A stretch of 64,000 nt of DNA, from assembly GCA_934591895.1 (NCBI GenBank), contig CAKTPP010000002.1:62001-126000 (forward strand). Direction: 5' to 3'. Position 1 is the stretch's first letter. Every line of letters starts with the position of its first letter. The notes beneath the pieces are model-generated. The model was given only the letters and a program-made list of their open reading frames with translations. It had not been told where the DNA came from and ran no database searches. The position numbers and the translations under genes were made by a program. This DNA comes from an uncultured Oscillospiraceae bacterium. GTDB lineage: Bacteria; Bacillota; Clostridia; Oscillospirales; Oscillospiraceae. Below are positions 33,184 to 41,793 of this stretch, in pieces.

Positions 33184-33864
33184 ATGAAGTACTTCCAAAA
33201 CATATCCAATCTCTGGGGCAACGTCCTCACGGCTCTGGGCAACACGGTCTACATCTCGCTGATCGCCATCGTGCTCGGCACCATTCTGGGCATTGCAATG
33301 GGCGTCGTGCTGACCTACTGCAAGAAGCGCTGGCAGTGGCTGTTCCGCATCTATGTGGACATCATGCGCGGTCTGCCGGTTCTGGTCACGATCTTCGTGG
33401 TGTATTACTTCGTCAACGCCGTGCTCAAGATGTTCTTCGGCGTCCAGATGCAGCAGAACACGGCCGGCGCCGTCGCGCTGACGATGTTCTCCGCCGCGCA
33501 GATGACCGAGCTCACGCGCGGCGCGCTGCAGGCCATCCCGAAGGGGCAGATCGAGGCCGGCCGCGCCATCGGCCTGACGTTCCCGCAGATCTTTTTCAAC
33601 ATCCTGCTGCCGCAGGCTGTGGTGCAGATGATCCCGCCGTGGATCAACTCCGCCACGGAGATGATCAAGGCGTCGACGCTGCTGGGCATGATCGGCGTGC
33701 TGGATCTGCTGCTGGTCACGCGCCAGATCGTCGCCAAGTACGGCGAGGCGCTGGTGTACTACCTGATCATCGGCGTGTTCTACTTTGCCATCAACACGCT
33801 CATTGAGTACGCCGGCAAGAAACTGAGCAAAAAGCTCAACTATCTGCAGAAAGCTAAGAGGTAA
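33184..33864 (+). CDS. amino acid ABC transporter permease 2
   Basis: The 226-residue permease has MRGLPVLVTIFVVYYF and the EAA loop MTELTRGALQAIPKGQIEAGRAIGL. It forms a heterodimer with permease 1. GGGGAGG-type site before the ATG; the ATPase gene starts 5 nt after its stop. Confidence 0.95.
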   Translation: MKYFQNISNLWGNVLTALGNTVYISLIAIVLGTILGIAMGVVLTYCKKRWQWLFRIYVDIMRGLPVLVTIFVVYYFVNAVLKMFFGVQMQQNTAGAVALTMFSAAQMTELTRGALQAIPKGQIEAGRAIGLTFPQIFFNILLPQAVVQMIPPWINSATEMIKASTLLGMIGVLDLLLVTRQIVAKYGEALVYYLIIGVFYFAINTLIEYAGKKLSKKLNYLQKAKR

Positions 33865-33869
33865 CTACC

Positions 33870-34667
33870 ATGAGTGACGCACTGTTGAGATTTGAAAACG
33901 TAACGAAGAGCTACGGTGACTTCACGGTATTCTCGGACATCTCGCTGGAGGTGCACGAGAAGGAAGTCGTGTCGATCATCGGCTCGAGCGGCTCGGGCAA
34001 GACGACCCTGCTGCGCTGCATCAACCTGCTGGAGCCGTTTGAGGCAGGCAAGATCATCCTCGACGGCCAGGAGATCGGCTATCACGACGTCAACGGCAAG
34101 CGCAAGCGCGTGCCGGAAAAGGTCATCGCGCAGCAGCGCTCGATGACGGGCATGGTCTTCCAGCAGTTCAACCTGTTCCCGCACATGACGGCGAAGAAAA
34201 ACGTCATGCTCGGCCTGACCCACACGAAGAAAATGCCGAAGGCAGAGGCCGAGGCGCTGGCGGAAAAGTGGCTCACGGCCGTTGGCCTGAGCGACAAGAT
34301 GGACAACCTCCCGAGCGAGCTCTCCGGCGGCCAGCAGCAGCGTGTGGCCATCGCCCGCGCCGTGGCCATGAATCCGAAGATCCTGCTGTTTGACGAGGCC
34401 ACGTCCGCGCTCGATCCGGAGCTGGTCGGCGAGGTGCTCAACGTCATCCGCAACCTTGCCAAAGAGGGTGCCACGATGATCCTCGTCACGCACGAGATGC
34501 GCTTTGCCTACGAGGTGTCCGACAAGGTCATCTTCATGGACAAGGGCAAGATCGAGGCCATGGGCACGCCGAAGGAGATCTTCGAGGAGCGCCCGACGGC
34601 GCGTCTGCGCGAATTTTTGTCCACGTTCACCACGCCCATCGTCACGGGCGATGCAAAGGCGGACTGA
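33870..34667 (+). CDS. amino acid ABC transporter ATPase
   Basis: The 265-residue GlnQ/HisP-type ATPase has Walker A GSSGSGKTT, Q-loop VFQQFNLFPHMT, signature LSGGQQQRVAIARA, Walker B ILLFDEATSALDPE and the switch His in VTHEM. It powers the importer encoded just upstream. The next gene starts 3 nt after the stop. Confidence 0.97.
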   Translation: MSDALLRFENVTKSYGDFTVFSDISLEVHEKEVVSIIGSSGSGKTTLLRCINLLEPFEAGKIILDGQEIGYHDVNGKRKRVPEKVIAQQRSMTGMVFQQFNLFPHMTAKKNVMLGLTHTKKMPKAEAEALAEKWLTAVGLSDKMDNLPSELSGGQQQRVAIARAVAMNPKILLFDEATSALDPELVGEVLNVIRNLAKEGATMILVTHEMRFAYEVSDKVIFMDKGKIEAMGTPKEIFEERPTARLREFLSTFTTPIVTGDAKAD

Positions 34668-34670
34668 GCC

Positions 34671-35789
34671 ATGGCGGAAAACATTTACGAATCGCTCGGC
34701 GTCCGCACGGTCATTGACGCCTGGGGCACGGTCACGGCACTCGGCGGCTCGCTCATGGCGCCCGAGGTGCTGCAGGCCATGCAGTCGGCGGCCGGCGCCT
34801 TTGTGGACATGAGCGAGCTGCACGCGGCAGCCGGCCGGCGCATCGCCGAGCTTCTCGATGTGGAGGCCTGCTGCGTCACCTGCGGCGCGGCCGCGGGTCT
34901 CGCCATTGCGGCGGCCGCCTGCATGACGGGCACGCGCCGGTCATATGCCTATCAGCTGCCGGACACCACCGGCATGAAAGACGAGATCCTCTGCCTCAAA
35001 TGCCACCGCGACCTCTACGATCAGGGCATGCTGCTCTCGGGCGCGCACTTTGTGGAGATCGGCGTGACGTCGTCGGCGTTCCTGCAGCAGATCGAGGATC
35101 GCATCACCGAGCGCACGGCGGCGTTTTTCTACACGTCCGAGGCCGAGACCATGCGCGGCTCGATCCCGCTGCCGGAGATCGCGGCGCTCTGCCGCGCGCA
35201 CGGCATCCCCATCATCGTCGACGCGGCGGCCGAGCTGCCGCCGAAGGCGAACATCCGTAAATATCTCGACGACGGCGCGTCCCTCGTCGTGTTCAGCGGC
35301 GGCAAGGAGATCCGCGGCCCGCAGGCCTCGGGCATGATCCTCGGCAGCCGCGAGCTGATCGCCGCGTGCGATCTCAACTGCTGCCCGAACTACGGCATCG
35401 GCCGCCCCATGAAGGTCGACAAGGAGAACATCTGCGGCCTTGTCAAGGCGATGGAGCTGTTCGTGCAGCGCGACTACGCGCAGATTATGGCGCAGTGGGA
35501 CGGCTATGTGGACACGATCCGCGCAGGACTTTCCGACTGCCCGGGGCTGGAGATGACCGTCGGCGTTCCGACCGAGCCCGGCGTGCAGCCCGCCTGCATC
35601 CGCCGGCTGTTCCTGCGGCCGCTGACCATGCCCGCCGCCGCGCTGCGTCAGGCGCTGATTGACGGTGAGCCGAGCATCTACACCTTCCTCTATCAGGATC
35701 AGATCGTGATCAACCCACAGTGCCTGCAGGCACACGAGCTCTCCCCCATCGTGCAGGCGATCCGCGGGATCCTGATGCAGCATCGCTGA
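34671..35789 (+). CDS. SelA/DgaE-like PLP-dependent lyase
   Basis: The 372-residue fold-type I PLP enzyme has GVRTVIDAWGTVTALGGSLM at the N-terminus, the PLP-ring Asp in IIVDAAAELPP (Asp184) and Lys212 in FSGGKEIRGPQASG. This is the SelA-like group that includes D-glucosaminate-6-phosphate ammonia-lyase (DgaE), whose product is KDPG. It is shorter than true selenocysteine synthase and no selB or selenophosphate gene is nearby. With an aldolase and KDG kinase in the same operon I infer a 2-amino sugar acid ammonia-lyase. Confidence 0.85.
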   Translation: MAENIYESLGVRTVIDAWGTVTALGGSLMAPEVLQAMQSAAGAFVDMSELHAAAGRRIAELLDVEACCVTCGAAAGLAIAAAACMTGTRRSYAYQLPDTTGMKDEILCLKCHRDLYDQGMLLSGAHFVEIGVTSSAFLQQIEDRITERTAAFFYTSEAETMRGSIPLPEIAALCRAHGIPIIVDAAAELPPKANIRKYLDDGASLVVFSGGKEIRGPQASGMILGSRELIAACDLNCCPNYGIGRPMKVDKENICGLVKAMELFVQRDYAQIMAQWDGYVDTIRAGLSDCPGLEMTVGVPTEPGVQPACIRRLFLRPLTMPAAALRQALIDGEPSIYTFLYQDQIVINPQCLQAHELSPIVQAIRGILMQHR

Positions 35790-35816
35790 GATTTGCAAAG
35801 AAAGGATCCTGCCCTT

Positions 35817-36998
35817 ATGCACGAGTATCCCTACCGCACCTGCGCGGAGATCGACCTCAACAAGCTCCAGCGCAACCTGCAGCGCCTGCGCGCGCTCATC
35901 GGCCCGGACTGCCGCATCATGGAGGTCATGAAGGCCGATGCCTACGGTCACGGCCTGCGCGTATGCGCCGAGTATGCCGCGCCCTATGTCGACTGGTTTG
36001 CGGCCGCCACGCTTGAGGAGGCGCTTGCCGTGCGCGCAGCCGCGCCGCACACGCCCGTGCTGATCTTCGGCGGTCTGCTCGACCCGGAGATCGTTCAGGC
36101 GGCGCAGCACGGTCTGACCATAAACGTGTTCTCACTCCAGTATGCCGGCCATGTGCAGGCGCTCCTGCAGCAGATGGATCTGCAGATCGACGTACACATC
36201 AAGGTGGACACCGGTATGAACCGGCTCGGCCTTCACGCCAGGCCGGGGCACTGCGCGCAGGCCGTTTCGGACGCCGCGCAGATCTGCTCGCTCGATCGTC
36301 TGCACGTGACCGGCATCTATACGCACTTCGCCTGCGCCGACTCGACGGATCCCTCGGACAGCGCGTTCACGGACGCGCAGTTCGCGGCCTTTCAGGAGGT
36401 CTGCAGCGGGCTGGAGACACTGGGCATCGACCCCGGACTGCGCCACTGCGCCAGCACCGGCGGCCTGCTCGTACACCCGGAATACCGCTGCCAGATGGTG
36501 CGCACCGGCATGTTTGCCCTCGGCATGAGCTACAGCGCCGAGAGCGCGCGCACATGCGGCCTCGAGCCCGTTCTGACGTGGTACGCCAAGGTCGTTGACA
36601 TCCGCACGGTCGAGCCGGGCGAGAGCGTCAGCTACGGCCGCATCTTCACCGCCGAACGCCCCACACGCATGGCCGTGCTGTCGGTCGGCTATGCCGACGG
36701 CTATTCCCGTGCCTTCTCCAACCGGGCGCGGGTGCTCCTGCACGGAAAGTATGCGCCCGTGCGCGGCAAAACGTGCATGGACTTCACCATGGTCGACGTC
36801 ACGGACATCCCCGATGCCGCCGTCGGCGATCAGGCGGTGCTGCTCGGTGCGGACGGCGGACAGTGCATCCCCGCCGACGAGCTGGCGGCGCTTTTGCAGG
36901 ACGGCACGAACGGCGGCGTCACGGCGGACATCCACTTCCGCGTTCGCCGCGTGTACCGCTATGACAACGCGACCGTCGCCGTCAGCGACGTGCATTAC
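35817..36998 (+). CDS. alanine racemase family protein
   Basis: The 394-residue fold-type III PLP enzyme has Lys39 in MKADAYGHG, which binds PLP, and Tyr273 in SVSYGRIF, the second catalytic base, with TGMNRLGLH and the C-terminal CMDFTMVDVTD block. The family interconverts L- and D-alanine, but broader racemases share these motifs. Being last in a catabolic operon rather than beside wall genes, it may act on the imported substrate. AAAGGA lies before the ATG; the stop is followed by a strong terminator. Confidence 0.9.
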
Positions 36999-37010
36999 TG
37001 AGTTTTCGGC

Positions 37011-37049
37011 AAAAAGAGCAGACAGGCAACCGCCTGTCTGCTCTTTTTT
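37011..37049. terminator. terminator of the ten-gene operon
   Basis: AAAAAGAGCAGACAGGC pairs with GCCTGTCTGCTCTTTTTT around a 4-nt loop. Confidence 0.9.
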
Positions 37050-37062
37050 GTCTGTCAGAATG

Positions 37063-37104
37063 CCTCGCAGCGTTTCGCCGCGCCATTGACGAAACGCTGC
37101 GAGG
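37063..37104. repeat. hairpin related to the intergenic element family (degenerate copy)
   Basis: CCTCGCAGCGTTTCG (37063-37077) pairs perfectly with CGAAACGCTGCGAGG (37090-37104). Its left arm and following CCGC match the start of the element at 52930 (CCTCGCAGCCTTTCGCCGC) with one difference, and it likewise lies directly after an intrinsic terminator between convergent genes. Confidence 0.5.
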
Positions 37105-37123
37105 TTCTTTGATATTGCTGCGC

Positions 37124-37645
37124 TTACGCGCTGAAGCTCACACTCTTGGCGGCTTCGATGAAGCTCGGCTCATAGGCGTCAAAGTTGTCCTTCTGGGACG
37201 CGAACTGCACCATCCAGAACCCATCGTCAGACTCGTAGAGAACGGTGAGGTAGCGGTAGGTGACGTTCTGCTCCTCGTTGAGGAAGTCATACAGCAGCGT
37301 CGGGTTGCCGTCAATGGGCTCGCCGTCGACGATCTCTTTGTCTTCATTGGCCCCCTTGACGAACTCGACATACTGCTCGAACGTCACGTCCTCCACGCCG
37401 GCTTCGGCAAACTCCGCCTTCGTCTCATGAAGGGCGAGCACAATCGCCGTTTTCGCAGCGTAGCCAACGGTGTAGCCCTCAAGCGATTCCTGGCTGAAGT
37501 CGCTTGTGAGCGTGATCTGCATCCCCTCGGCGTCAAAGGTCTTGGCTTTGGCGTCAAAGGGGTTGCTGCTGCCGGTGCTGCCGCAGCCGGCGAGCATGGC
37601 CACAAGAAGCAGCGCGCAGACAATGGTCGTAAATGTGCGTTTCAT
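37124..37645 (-). CDS. small lipoprotein, PsbP/DcrB-like pattern
   Basis: The 173-residue protein has a lipoprotein signal (lipobox LAGC, Cys21) and a single domain ending FWMVQFASQKDNFDAYEPSFIEAAKSVSF, a pattern found in small PsbP/DcrB-like lipoproteins. The function is unknown. AGGAG lies before the start, and it is probably the last gene of the MFS operon. Confidence 0.8.
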   Translation of the reverse strand: MKRTFTTIVCALLLVAMLAGCGSTGSSNPFDAKAKTFDAEGMQITLTSDFSQESLEGYTVGYAAKTAIVLALHETKAEFAEAGVEDVTFEQYVEFVKGANEDKEIVDGEPIDGNPTLLYDFLNEEQNVTYRYLTVLYESDDGFWMVQFASQKDNFDAYEPSFIEAAKSVSFSA

Positions 37646-37682
37646 ACGGAAATCTCCTCTTTCTATTTTCTATGACAACGGC

Positions 37683-38204
37683 TTACTGCGCCGGTTTGTC
37701 CGTCTTGGGCTGGTACTGGTACGGCTCCGGATCGGGCTCGGCATAGCCGGTGGCGATGTCGAACTGCTTGGTCAGCTGCGTGAGGCCGAGCTTCGTCACC
37801 ATGAGCTCACCATAGGCGAGATCATCCTGAAAGCCGTTTTCGCGGCACTCATCCAGCCCCGCCTTGGCGTCCTCGAGCTCGGAGAGGCACTGCTCGTACA
37901 GATCCTCGAGCTTGCCGAGCGCCGTGACGGCGTCGTCGGTGTTGCCCTCGGCGGGGCAGACGGCCTCAAAGCGGCGGCCGATGCGCACGATCGCGGCATA
38001 GCTTGCCTGCAGCATCGCGAGCGTGAGCGCGCCGGCCTGTCCGGCGGCCTCGCTCTGCTTCATGCCGGTGATCATGTCCGACACATCCCCGACCCACTGC
38101 TTGTGCACACCCTTGAGCTGACTCAGGCGCTCGTCGATCTGTGCCGCGGAGTGGCGGTTGGCGGAGTAGCCGCCCTTTTTGAGTTTACGGGTCAGACGTT
38201 CCAT
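37683..38204 (-). CDS. conserved helical protein of unknown function
   Basis: The 173-residue protein is predicted to be mostly helical, without signal peptide or membrane segment: MERLTRKLKKGGYSANRHSAAQIDERLSQLKGVHKQW, then Ala/Leu-rich helices and a proline-rich tail. I do not recognise the family. TGGAGG lies before the ATG at 38204; an upstream extension inside the MFS gene lacks support. It starts 28 nt after the MFS stop, so the two are likely co-transcribed. Confidence 0.7.
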   Translation of the reverse strand: MERLTRKLKKGGYSANRHSAAQIDERLSQLKGVHKQWVGDVSDMITGMKQSEAAGQAGALTLAMLQASYAAIVRIGRRFEAVCPAEGNTDDAVTALGKLEDLYEQCLSELEDAKAGLDECRENGFQDDLAYGELMVTKLGLTQLTKQFDIATGYAEPDPEPYQYQPKTDKPAQ

Positions 38205-38232
38205 AGTAGCAACCTCCAAATAGAATTCTTGA

Positions 38233-39789
38233 TCAATCGTCCACGTCGAGTGCTTCCAGACCCTTGGCGGCAATGGGACGGCTGTCGCCATGGCGGACAA
38301 AGAGCATGGTCACAAACGCGCCGGCCACGAAAATGGCGGCATACGGGAAGAGCACGGTCATGCCGACCTTGTCCATGAGGAAGCCGGAGAACATCGGCGT
38401 AATGACCTGCGCGGCCATGCTGGCCGTGTAGTAGAAGCCGGTATAGCGGCCGACGTCGCTGCCGGAGCACATCTCGACGACCATCGGGAAGGAGTTGACG
38501 TTGATGGTCGCCCAGCCGATACCGGCGAGGCAGAACATCGCGTTCATGAGGATCGTGGGACTCTCGGCGTTGAGGAACGCAGCCACGCCGAACGCGGTGG
38601 CCAGCATCACGACGCCGCCGAGGATGGTCTTTTTGCGCCCGATCCTGGACGCGACGATGCCGACGGGCAGGTAGGCCACGATCGCGGCGGCCTGTGCGAG
38701 CATGAGCGTGAGGTTATAGTCCTTGTGCAGGATGTTGCTCGCGTAGACGGAGTATTTCGACGTCACGGCGTTGTAGCCGAAAAACCACAGCACGATCGAC
38801 AGCAGCAGGAAAATGAGTGAGCGGCGCTCGGCCTTGCCGAGCCTGCCGGAGGCGGCGGGCGCGTCGCCGTCGTCCCCGTTGTCGATGCCGAAGCGCTTGC
38901 TGTCGGCCTGCATCTCGGCGACAAACTTCGGCTCGTTGACCGTCAGGCGGAAGATCAGCAGCGCGAGCAGCATGAGCCCCGCGATCACGGAGAAGTAGGC
39001 AGTGTAGCTCATGAGCGAGTTGCGCACGGAGCTCGTGGCGAAGCCCATGCCGATGGCCAGCACGAGAATGCCGCCGGCAGTGCCCATGAGGTTGATGACG
39101 GCATTCGCCTTACTGCGCAGCGGCTTGATGGTAACATCGGGCATGAGCGCAACGGCAGGAGAGCGGAACGTGGCCATGGCGATGAGCACGATTAGCAGCA
39201 GCGCGATGAAGCCGATGAGCGCGCCCGGATGCTGCAGCGTCGTCTGGTGGGCGTAGGCCTGGCGCGCGGGCACGACGTAGTTCGTGTAGTCGTGGTTCGT
39301 GACGGTCTTGCCCTCGGCGTTGGTGACCTGACTCGTGATGGCGGCAAACTCGTCCTCCGTGAAAGTATCCTCAAGCACAAAGGTCTCGCCGTCGGGCGTC
39401 TTGAGCGCGCGGTCAGCCTCCTGCTGATAGACGATGCGCAGCGCAGCGGGATCGTCGATCGCGGCGGCGCCGTCGAGATTCTTCAGCTGCGCATCGTCAA
39501 CGAGCGACAGGCTGATGAAGGCGATGGCGGCGACGACCGTGCCGATGAGGATGAACGGTGTGCGGCGGCCGCGCTTGCCGGTGTGCCTGTCCGAGACCGC
39601 GCCGAACAGCGGCAGCAGAAACAGCGCCAGAATGTTGTCGAGCGCCATGATGACACCGGACCACGCCTGCGACATGCCGAATTTATTGGTCAGGATCAGC
39701 GGAATGGTGTTGTCGTAAGCTTGCCAGAACGCGCAGATCAGGAAAAAGGCAAAGCCAACACAGATGGTGCGTTTGTAGTTGAGCTTCAC
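38233..39789 (-). CDS. MFS transporter (SLC45/GPH-like)
   Basis: The 518-residue protein has twelve predicted helices, the SDRHTGKRGRRTPFILIG loop after helix 2 and FRSPAVALMPDVTIKPLRSKANAVINLMG, typical of sugar-type SLC45/GPH symporters. An unusually long acidic loop (about residues 105-185) separates the early helices. The start is GTG with GGAGG upstream. The substrate is unknown. It heads an operon with a helical protein and a lipoprotein. Confidence 0.88.
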   Translation of the reverse strand: MKLNYKRTICVGFAFFLICAFWQAYDNTIPLILTNKFGMSQAWSGVIMALDNILALFLLPLFGAVSDRHTGKRGRRTPFILIGTVVAAIAFISLSLVDDAQLKNLDGAAAIDDPAALRIVYQQEADRALKTPDGETFVLEDTFTEDEFAAITSQVTNAEGKTVTNHDYTNYVVPARQAYAHQTTLQHPGALIGFIALLLIVLIAMATFRSPAVALMPDVTIKPLRSKANAVINLMGTAGGILVLAIGMGFATSSVRNSLMSYTAYFSVIAGLMLLALLIFRLTVNEPKFVAEMQADSKRFGIDNGDDGDAPAASGRLGKAERRSLIFLLLSIVLWFFGYNAVTSKYSVYASNILHKDYNLTLMLAQAAAIVAYLPVGIVASRIGRKKTILGGVVMLATAFGVAAFLNAESPTILMNAMFCLAGIGWATINVNSFPMVVEMCSGSDVGRYTGFYYTASMAAQVITPMFSGFLMDKVGMTVLFPYAAIFVAGAFVTMLFVRHGDSRPIAAKGLEALDVDD

Positions 39790-39823
39790 AGGGCTACCTC
39801 CAACTTTGTTTCAAATCCGTACC

Positions 39824-39852
39824 ATTCTACAATACCTCGCCGTGCAATTCAA
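39824..39852 (-). promoter_or_regulatory. promoter of the MFS operon
   Basis: Reverse strand TTGAAT (39847-39852), 17 nt, TAGAAT (39824-39829). It is almost back to back with the promoter at 39860. Confidence 0.6.
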
Positions 39853-39859
39853 CAGGCAT

Positions 39860-39888
39860 TTGACGAAATGCAGAAATTGTTGTTTAAT
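39860..39888 (+). promoter_or_regulatory. promoter of the glycerophosphodiesterase gene
   Basis: TTGACG (39860-39865), 17 nt, TTTAAT (39883-39888). Confidence 0.55.
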
Positions 39889-39934
39889 ATGGGCAGCAGA
39901 CCGGCGGCTCCCGCCGCCGAAAGGAGGACACATT

Positions 39935-40768
39935 ATGAATTGGAAAACCGCTTGTAAGATCGCCGCACCGGCCGCAGTCTGCGCGGGTGCGTTTGCATTT
40001 TTGGTCGCGCCGGGGCATGCAGCGCGCGCGCAGAAGGCGCCGTTTTTGTGCCGCAACTACGCGCACCGCGGCCTGCACACCGAGGACGGCTCCGTGCCGG
40101 AAAACTCGCTCCCGGCGTTTCGCGCCGCGGCCGAGGCGGGCTATGCCGTCGAGATGGACGTGCACCTGACGGCCGACGATCAGCTCGTCGTGTTCCACGA
40201 CGACACGCTCGAGCGTATGTGCGGCGTACAGGGCGTCATTGATGATTTCACCCTCGCCGAGCTGCGCGCGCTGCGCCTCGGAAAAACCGACTGCGTCATC
40301 CCGACGTTTGCCGAGGCGCTCGAGGCGCTCGGCGGCCGCGTGCCGCTGCTGCTTGAGGTCAAGCGCGGGCACGACAACCGCCGCCTGTGCGCGCTGACGC
40401 TCGAGGCGCTGCGCACCTACACGGGTCCCTACTGCGTCGAGAGCTTTGACCCCACGATCGTCGCATGGTTCCGGCGCAACGCGCCCGACATTCTGCGCGG
40501 TCAGCTCAGCCAGCCGCCGAAGGACTACGGCACGGCGCTGAGCAAGCCCGCCGCCGCCATCGTCGGCAATGTGCTCACGAACGTGATCGCGCGCCCGCAG
40601 TTCATCGCCTACAAGATCGGCCCGAAGCCGCTGAGCGTGCGCCTGTGCGAGGCCATGGGCGCCGTGCGCGCCGGCTGGACGAGCCGCGCCTGGACGCATG
40701 AGCGCGACTATGACATCGTCATCTTTGAGCACTACCGCCCCGGCGCATGGTTCCGCGCAGACATCTGA
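39935..40768 (+). CDS. glycerophosphodiester phosphodiesterase
   Basis: The 277-residue protein has an N-terminal hydrophobic segment (signal anchor) followed by a GDPD barrel: YAHRGLHTEDGSVPENSLPAFRAAAEAGYAVEMDVHLTADDQLVVFHDDTLERMCG, with the His-Arg-Gly, Glu-x-Asp and His residues of the metal and catalytic site, then LLLEVKRG. It hydrolyses glycerophosphodiesters to glycerol 3-phosphate and an alcohol. AAAGGAGGA precedes the ATG. Longer upstream frames have no ribosome binding site. Confidence 0.93.
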   Translation: MNWKTACKIAAPAAVCAGAFAFLVAPGHAARAQKAPFLCRNYAHRGLHTEDGSVPENSLPAFRAAAEAGYAVEMDVHLTADDQLVVFHDDTLERMCGVQGVIDDFTLAELRALRLGKTDCVIPTFAEALEALGGRVPLLLEVKRGHDNRRLCALTLEALRTYTGPYCVESFDPTIVAWFRRNAPDILRGQLSQPPKDYGTALSKPAAAIVGNVLTNVIARPQFIAYKIGPKPLSVRLCEAMGAVRAGWTSRAWTHERDYDIVIFEHYRPGAWFRADI

Positions 40769-40848
40769 AAGCGCAGGCAAGCGGCAAGGCGGAGCTCCGG
40801 CGGCCTTCGGCAGGCCATCGGGCACGCAGCGATGCTTTGACCGGCTGA

Positions 40849-40880
40849 AACAGGGACGCTCCCGCGGGAGCGTCCCTGTT
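40849..40880. terminator. 32-nt perfect palindrome between convergent genes
   Basis: AACAGGGACGCTCCCG is followed directly by its exact reverse complement. It would fold as a tight hairpin but has no T run, so its role as a terminator is only likely from its position between the GDPD gene and hypB. Confidence 0.5.
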
Positions 40881-40895
40881 CGTATCTGCAGGTAT

Positions 40896-41564
40896 TTACG
40901 CGTTCCAGGCCTTCGTCTGCTCGCGCAGCCAGTTGGCCCACGGCTCGATGCCTTCGCCCTTGAGCGCGGAGATCGGGAACACCTGAATGTTCGGGTTAAG
41001 CTTCCTGACGCGCTCGATACACTTGTCAAGATCGAAGTTGAAGTACGGCGCAACGTCGATCTTGTTGACGAGCAGCACGTCGCAGATCGAGAACATGAGC
41101 GGGTACTTCAGGGGCTTGTCGTCACCCTCCGGCACGGAGAGGATCATGGCGTTTTTCACGGCGCCGGTGTCAAACTCCGCCGGGCAGACGAGGTTGCCGA
41201 CGTTTTCGAGGATGGCGAGGTCGATGTTTTCCGTGCCGAGCCCCTCGAGACCCTGACGCGTCATGCCCGCGTCGAGGTGGCACATGCCGCCGGTGTGCAG
41301 CTGGATGACCTTCGCGCCGCTGGTGGAGATGGTCGCGGCGTCGACGTCCGAGTCGATGTCGGCCTCCATGACGCCGATGCGCAGATCGTCCTTCAGGGCG
41401 TTGATGGTCGCCATGAGGGTCGTGGTCTTGCCGCTGCCGGGCGAGGACATGAGGTTGAGCAGGAAGGTGTGATTCTGCTTGAGTTCTTCACGCAGCAGGT
41501 CGGCCTGCCGGTCATTGTTTTCAAAAACGCTCTTTTTGATCTCGAGCACGCGGAATGAATCCAT
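40896..41564 (-). CDS. hypB: HypB, hydrogenase nickel incorporation GTPase
   Basis: The 222-residue SIMIBI GTPase has P-loop SSPGSGKTT (residues 40-48), MEADIDSDVDA, LHTGGMCHLDAGM, ENVGNLVCPAEFD and the NKID specificity motif (VNKIDVAPYF). It helps load nickel into NiFe hydrogenase. No hypA, hydrogenase or urease gene is in the window. It has its own promoter. Confidence 0.95.
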   Translation of the reverse strand: MDSFRVLEIKKSVFENNDRQADLLREELKQNHTFLLNLMSSPGSGKTTTLMATINALKDDLRIGVMEADIDSDVDAATISTSGAKVIQLHTGGMCHLDAGMTRQGLEGLGTENIDLAILENVGNLVCPAEFDTGAVKNAMILSVPEGDDKPLKYPLMFSICDVLLVNKIDVAPYFNFDLDKCIERVRKLNPNIQVFPISALKGEGIEPWANWLREQTKAWNA

Positions 41565-41606
41565 ATCTATTACCTCCAGAAATTCCTACGGGTTTTCTAT
41601 GCCAAA

Positions 41607-41635
41607 ATTATAGCAGTCCCGCTCCGATTTTGCAA
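41607..41635 (-). promoter_or_regulatory. promoter of hypB
   Basis: Reverse strand TTGCAA (41630-41635), 17 nt, TATAAT (41607-41612). Confidence 0.65.
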
Positions 41636-41722
41636 CCTTTTTGCGCACAGCCGCGCATCTGTGCCCTGCCCCGCCCGGACGCGGCCGGAAAAGCCGGAGC
41701 GCTTCAGCCGCCCGCGCGGGGA

Positions 41723-41751
41723 TTGCCAAGCATCGCCCGTTCGGGTATAAT
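41723..41751 (+). promoter_or_regulatory. promoter of ppk1
   Basis: TTGCCA (41723-41728), 17 nt, TATAAT (41746-41751). Confidence 0.7.
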
Positions 41752-41793
41752 GATATGATACGCATGAAATTGCCCACCCAAGGAGGCGACCGT

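Noticed and set aside
34671..35789. Selenocysteine synthase SelA
   Set aside because: Shorter than SelA, no selB, selD or tRNA-Sec nearby, and the operon is catabolic; the SelA-like lyase group fits better.
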